A DNA stretch of 64,000 bases, taken from Bacteroides intestinalis (GTDB lineage Bacteria > Bacteroidota > Bacteroidia > Bacteroidales > Bacteroidaceae). The position numbers and the translations under genes are program-made. The notes beneath the pieces are model-generated. The model saw nothing but the letters and a program-made list of their open reading frames with translations, did not search any database and was not told the DNA's origin. Where the stretch lies: the NCBI RefSeq assembly GCF_003464595.1, contig NZ_QRZF01000005.1, forward strand, positions 124,001 to 188,000, written 5' to 3'. This document shows positions 60,901-64,000 of this stretch, piece after piece (positions within the stretch are counted from its first letter, which is position 1; every line of letters begins with the position of its first letter).

Positions 60901-62065
60901 TAATGGGGCACTCAAAGAGTATTTCGAGATCATAATAGAAGATACAGGCATCGGTTTGAAAGAGGACAAGATAGAGCGTATCTTCGACCGTTTCTATCAG
61001 ATTAATAATGGTTCGGCATATAACAACCTCGGTACGGGAATAGGTCTTCACCTGACACACTCCCTAGTATCTCTTCATCATGGTACTATTACTGCAGAGA
61101 ATCGCACAGATAGTAAAGGAAGCCGCTTCACCGTGCGCATGCCGTTAGGGAATTCACATCTGGAAGCAAGTGAACTGGAGAGTTTACCCCATATAGAAGA
61201 AAAAACTCATCTGTTATCTACTAAAGAAAGATTGGAATTTGAGACAGAAATAGCAGACATGGAAAAAGCAACAAGCAAGCCTAAAACCAAATTCAATCTA
61301 CTGATTGTAGAAGACGAAAAGGAAATTCAGAATTATCTGGTTGAACAATTACAGGATCTCTACAAGATAACAACCTGTAATAACGGTAAAGAGGCATTCA
61401 ATACAATTCTTTCTACCAAACCCGATCTGGTTATTAGTGACATTATGATGCCGGAAATGGACGGTATTACTTTATGCAAAAAGATAAAACAAAATATAAA
61501 TATCAATCATGTGCCGGTCATCCTGCTTACAGCAAAAGGTAAACTGGAAGATTATGCGGAAGGTATGGATATCGGTGCCGATGCGTATATGGTAAAACCG
61601 TTCAATGTTGAAATCCTTAGAAAGACTATCAGCAATCTTATCACCAATCGAAAATTGCTCAGGAATAAATTCAGCGGTATGCAGCAGCAGGAAGAAAAAC
61701 TGGAAGTTCTGAATATAAAACCTACGGATGAAATTCTGATGGAGAAAATCATGAAGATCATTAATGATAATCTGGCAGAACCTACATTGGATGTAGAAAT
61801 GTTAGCTAAAAACGTTGGGCTGAGCCGGGTACATCTCTACCGGAAATTAAAAGAGCTGACTAATCTCAGTACCAGAGATTTCATCCGAAGCATTCGCATC
61901 CAGCAGGCAGCCAAGCTCCTAAAGAACAAAAAGATGAATATATCGGATATAGCCTATTCCGTTGGGTTCAATAATTTGTCGCATTTCTCCAACTCCTTTA
62001 AGGAACAGTTTGGTATGTCCCCTAAAGAGTATATGTTGAAGTATGGTGAATCGGAACCGGATTAA
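57992..62065 (+). CDS. Hybrid two-component system regulator (HTCS 2)
   Basis: The start at 57992 gives signal/anchor MNSKIIKYIIIILLLPVVPL; the TTG at 57962 lies in the promoter. The 1357-residue protein has Reg_prop propeller repeats (QRGFIWISTEFGLNKFDG at 48-65; DSDGNIWLGAYAKGL near 405-419), a Y_Y_Y domain about 695-772 and a membrane helix about 780-802. The kinase has H832 in SHEIRTP and GTGIGL at 1014-1019. The receiver has D1150 in VISDIMMP. The AraC-type output domain spans about 1250-1350. It senses a glycan fragment in the periplasm and activates transcription. Divergent from SusC2; the TGTAAC arrays at SusC2, GH2 and GH3-GH8 are its likely targets. Its stop overlaps the stop of the convergent AraC gene. 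Confidence 0.95.
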   Translation: MNSKIIKYIIIILLLPVVPLKATAQTGIYYSTNGQLSSSLINQLYQDQRGFIWISTEFGLNKFDGTHFTHYKHIDNDSTSLINNHVRGVFEDSYRNLWIRCLGGLMLYHPETDDFELIKIEGKEGRHVTNIMELHNGEVWGITTGDTIFRINLTQKGIEPIDEINRKLHLKSFSSIYEDTRRNLWFISETQGLLCFNPKSEEIQHFKYPDIPDNNISAIKEDQNGNLFIGTLTKGLCLYDWEKKVFQPIPYENKQNLPIKHLAFTEGKLLIGTDGKGIKVYNPATHQIEDYPVNTAPFNLGTAKVHSILQDKDKNLWLGIFQKGIVFLPAHRERFEYIGHKLLHNNPIGTGCIMSIFKDKDNHLWIGADNEGIFELDTNYKQVRHYYPGDTSSSISNTITSIFQDSDGNIWLGAYAKGLAMLNKKTGECNYITQLLHEKIMNVIEDGQRNLYIATLGSGLYTYNLDTKELRQHNVPRQEGVGQQPNELSNNWVNILLADRKGLIWIGGYQGISYYAPKQDSFSRTNQVIPRSTGYSLLEDKEGNIWAGTSSGLYCIDNKTQEVQRYTIEDGLPNNIICAICEDSQQNIWVSTYNGISKFERKRECFINYYVGDGLQGNEFTHGAFFQEKNGKIYFGGSDGITYFMPEQIIEQPRKNDVYITDFLIFNQPINKNTLSGNKPIISTAVIDANIFRLSHQDNTFCIVFSTLRYDNPQQIKYQYRIKELGEEWQTTETGNNRVTYNKLPHGKYTFQVCAIEHGNTSEIRTINIVITPPWYLSGWAYLIYSILFIIIVLGIIKYILNRIRQRQETTERKHQEEISEAKLQFFINISHEIRTPMTLIINPIEKLLSENLNPELNKTYLMIYRNSQRILRLVNQLMDMRKIDKGQMFMKFRETDIVGFIEDLILTFEYIAKQKNIHLTFIHEAPSLKVWIDMNNFDKILMNLLSNAFKYTPNNGEINITLKQGNSNVNGALKEYFEIIIEDTGIGLKEDKIERIFDRFYQINNGSAYNNLGTGIGLHLTHSLVSLHHGTITAENRTDSKGSRFTVRMPLGNSHLEASELESLPHIEEKTHLLSTKERLEFETEIADMEKATSKPKTKFNLLIVEDEKEIQNYLVEQLQDLYKITTCNNGKEAFNTILSTKPDLVISDIMMPEMDGITLCKKIKQNININHVPVILLTAKGKLEDYAEGMDIGADAYMVKPFNVEILRKTISNLITNRKLLRNKFSGMQQQEEKLEVLNIKPTDEILMEKIMKIINDNLAEPTLDVEMLAKNVGLSRVHLYRKLKELTNLSTRDFIRSIRIQQAAKLLKNKKMNISDIAYSVGFNNLSHFSNSFKEQFGMSPKEYMLKYGESEPD

Positions 62066-62919
62066 TGGTAGGAGTTCCGATACTCCTGCGGGGTAAGTCC
62101 CGTTACCTTTTTGAATAAACGGTTAAAGTAGGAATAGTCATCAAAAGAAAGAGAAAAAGCCACGTTCTTTACAGACATCTCATCTGTTACCAGAATGAGT
62201 TGTGCCTTTTCTATTTTCTTCTGATTGATATATTTTGAAGGGGTCACACCAGTTTCTTTTTTGAATAAACGAATAAAATGATCTTTTGACAAACATGAAT
62301 TCTCAGATAGAGTTGTCAGGTCTATAGCCTCATAGATATGTTTACGTATATAAAGAATAGCTTTCTCTATTCGATCGTCTTTTGTCTCCACTTTAACTTG
62401 CGCACGCTTTAGGAAATGTGCCAGTAACTGATATACAATACCACGTGATTCAACCTTATCACATAATGCACGCTGCTTGTTCTTCAGAAGATTCTCCACC
62501 AACGTTGAGTTATTATCATAAGTAGAAGGGTCCGATTTAGGCAAACTCATATGAGGATTTATCGCACACAGGCGTTGAAACAACGCAAGGTCCAAATCAC
62601 CGGCAGGTATCTCTACCGGAAATTCCCACTCATCCAATAAATTTGTATCTGATTGATGCTCTTCATAAATATGCAGGTAGTAATGGCAGAAATAAGAATT
62701 GCATATATAGCTATGTATAGTAAAAGCCGGAATGAAATACAAATAATTTGGTTTCAGAATCTGTATACCTCCCGATAGTTGTATCTGAGCAGTACCTTCT
62801 GTTATATAGTACAGGCGCGTGAACGGACTATTGACGTTTTTCCAGTTCCAATCTGCATTGTGTACAGCCAAACCGACATTCAGCACCAAAGGGTGCAATT
62901 TATCAACCAATGAAGCCAT
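62062..62919 (-). CDS. AraC-family transcriptional regulator
   Basis: Cytoplasmic DNA-binding protein of 285 residues. The N-terminal cupin-like sensor (about 25-90) includes ITEGTAQIQLSGGIQILKP and a PAFTIHSY strand. The C-terminal double HTH spans about 185-283, with LSKDHFIRLFKKETGVTP and FDDYSYFNRLFKKVTGLTP as the two recognition units. It probably binds a soluble sugar or intermediate and controls nearby genes, possibly the divergent GH29 at 63139. The stop overlaps the HTCS 2 stop by 4 bp in convergent orientation, with no terminator between them. Confidence 0.9.
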   Translation of the reverse strand: MASLVDKLHPLVLNVGLAVHNADWNWKNVNSPFTRLYYITEGTAQIQLSGGIQILKPNYLYFIPAFTIHSYICNSYFCHYYLHIYEEHQSDTNLLDEWEFPVEIPAGDLDLALFQRLCAINPHMSLPKSDPSTYDNNSTLVENLLKNKQRALCDKVESRGIVYQLLAHFLKRAQVKVETKDDRIEKAILYIRKHIYEAIDLTTLSENSCLSKDHFIRLFKKETGVTPSKYINQKKIEKAQLILVTDEMSVKNVAFSLSFDDYSYFNRLFKKVTGLTPQEYRNSYH

Positions 62920-62980
62920 AGTATATAGTATTTAGTAACTTGATAAAGGTAAGCGATTTTATTAAGTCTTCAAAACGGTT

Positions 62981-63052
62981 ATCGATATTCTCTATATAAA
63001 AATCGTTATTATCCTACCATGAAAGGTGTTTTCTAACAAAATCATCGATATA
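62981..63052. promoter_or_regulatory. 21-bp-phased repeats upstream of GH29 (ATCGATATT type)
   Basis: ATCGATATT at 62981, ATCGTTATT at 63002 and ATCGATATA at 63044 are spaced 21 and 42 bp; the position at 63023 is occupied by a poor match. The units begin 120, 99 and 57 bp before the GH29 -7 box, matching the phasing of the TGTAAC arrays but with a different sequence. Probably the site of another regulator, an HTCS outside the window or the adjacent AraC protein. Confidence 0.5.
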
Positions 63053-63100
63053 TTCCAATACAAGCACTTTTTAATCCTATCAAAGCTACTAATTAATCCA

Positions 63101-63108
63101 TATCTTTG
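63101..63108 (+). promoter_or_regulatory. -7 box of the GH29 gene
   Basis: TATCTTTG followed by GCAA fits TAnnTTTG; leader of about 24 nt to the ATG at 63139. Confidence 0.6.
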
Positions 63109-63138
63109 CAATGTACAATAGAAACAAAATTAATACCT

Positions 63139-64000
63139 ATGAGAACCAAAATTTTATTAGCATCTTTAGCTCTTTCGATAGGAACATTATCTGCTCAAAA
63201 CTATCAGGTTCCGGTATCGGAAAAAAACGAACCCATGATGAAAGGTAAATTCCAACCTACATGGAGTTCACTGGAGACTTATCAAGTTCCCGAATGGTTT
63301 AGAAATGCCAAGTTCGGGATCTGGGCACATTGGGGACCACAGTGTGTGGAAGGTTCGGGCGACTGGATGGCACGTTCCATGTATCTGGAAGGATCAGCGG
63401 AGTATAAGTATCATGTAGAACACTATGGGCATCCCTCTGAAGTGGGTTTCAAAGACATCATTCCTTTATTTAAAGCTGAAAAATGGAACCCGGACGCACT
63501 GGTTGCTTTCTATAAGAAGATAGGTGCACAGTATTTCTTCGCTTTAGGCAACCATCACGATAATTTCGATCTTTGGGACAGCAAATATCAGGCTTGGAAC
63601 TCAAAGAATATGGGACCTAAACGCGATATTCTGGCAGAATGGGAACAAGCTGCACGAAAGTATGAACTTCCATTCGGTATCAGTTTCCATGCCGACCATG
63701 CCTGGACTTGGTACGAGCCCTCTCAACGTTATGATAGAAACGGCCCCAAAGCCGGTGTTCCTTACGACGGTACACTGACAAAAGCTGATGGCAAAGGTAA
63801 GTGGTGGGAAGGATACGATCCGCAGGAGCTGTATGCACAAAACCATCCGATGAGTAAAGGAAGTTGGGTAGACGGTATGATACATAGCCAATGGGCCTGG
63901 GGAAACGGAGCATCTTTACCAACTCAAGAATATTGTACTAATTTTTATGACCGCACGGTAGATGCTATCAATCGTTACAATCCTGATCTCATCTATTTTG
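63139..64000 (+). CDS. GH29 alpha-L-fucosidase, 3' end beyond the window
   Basis: The frame starts MRTKILLASLALSIGTLSAQ, a signal peptide, and stays open to the window end (287 codons seen). GH29 features: WFRNAKFGIWAHWGPQCV near 50-67, FFALGNHHDNFDLWDSKY near 134-151 and the strand RYNPDLIYF at the cut, just before the expected nucleophile aspartate region. It removes terminal alpha-L-fucose from glycans in the periplasm or at the surface. It has its own promoter and phased repeats, divergent from the AraC gene. Fucose is found on xyloglucan and some complex plant or host glycans, so this may start a separate locus. Confidence 0.88.
   Translation, partial: MRTKILLASLALSIGTLSAQNYQVPVSEKNEPMMKGKFQPTWSSLETYQVPEWFRNAKFGIWAHWGPQCVEGSGDWMARSMYLEGSAEYKYHVEHYGHPSEVGFKDIIPLFKAEKWNPDALVAFYKKIGAQYFFALGNHHDNFDLWDSKYQAWNSKNMGPKRDILAEWEQAARKYELPFGISFHADHAWTWYEPSQRYDRNGPKAGVPYDGTLTKADGKGKWWEGYDPQELYAQNHPMSKGSWVDGMIHSQWAWGNGASLPTQEYCTNFYDRTVDAINRYNPDLIYF

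Overview
The window is a gut-type Bacteroides (Bacteroidota) chromosome segment dominated by polysaccharide utilisation loci (PULs). Evidence for the host: two SusC/SusD pairs, two hybrid two-component system (HTCS) regulators, many SPII lipoprotein enzymes, Bacteroidota-type -7 boxes (TAnnTTTG) and few obvious Shine-Dalgarno sites. The glycosidase set (GH3, GH8 exo-oligoxylanase type, several GH43, GH51, two GH127/GH146-like proteins, GH115, GH2, GH5-like, GH29 and a sulfatase) fits a complex, highly decorated 4-O-methyl-glucuronoarabinoxylan or a similar plant heteroglycan. The substrate is an inference from enzyme families.

Layout. 1-2872: chromosomal flank with the end of an unrecognised protein, an AAA-type ATPase and a class I methyltransferase. 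3149-7022 (+): GH3 and GH8. 7154-24273 (-): a long operon reading, in transcription order, an unassigned alpha-toroid protein with a sorting-like tail (21739-24273), SusC, SusD, a DUF3823 lipoprotein, a second alpha-toroid paralogue, an orphan protein, two GH43s and a sulfatase fused to a beta-propeller. 24274-25248: a 975-bp regulatory region. 25249-27862 (+): GH5-like and GH51. 27952-31944 (-): HTCS 1. 32232-49814 (+): four corrinoid-methyltransferase genes leading directly into GH127-like, MFS permease, second GH127/146-like, GH115, GH2-GH43 fusion, GH43 and mutarotase, closed by a strong terminator. 50088-52439 (+): GH2. 52522-57614 (-): SusD2 and SusC2. 57992-62065 (+): HTCS 2. 62062-62919 (-): AraC regulator. 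63139-end (+): partial GH29 alpha-L-fucosidase.

How it may work together: SusCD complexes import oligosaccharides cut at the surface; periplasmic GH2/3/5/8/43/51/115/127 enzymes trim them; the MFS permease takes up monosaccharides. The most unusual part is the corrinoid module (corrinoid protein, two URO-D-type methyltransferases, MetH-activation-like protein). It sits at the head of the operon that also encodes GH115 (releases (4-O-methyl)glucuronate) and a sugar permease. I infer an O-demethylation/methyl-salvage pathway for methylated sugars, most simply 4-O-methyl-glucuronate, built into a PUL.

Second main observation: three promoters (GH3-GH8, GH2, SusC2-SusD2) carry arrays of TGTAAC units about 21 bp apart, with the nearest unit starting 37 bp before the -7 box in all three. 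This looks like the operator of HTCS 2, tying loci 50 kb apart into one regulon. A different 21-bp-phased motif precedes GH29.
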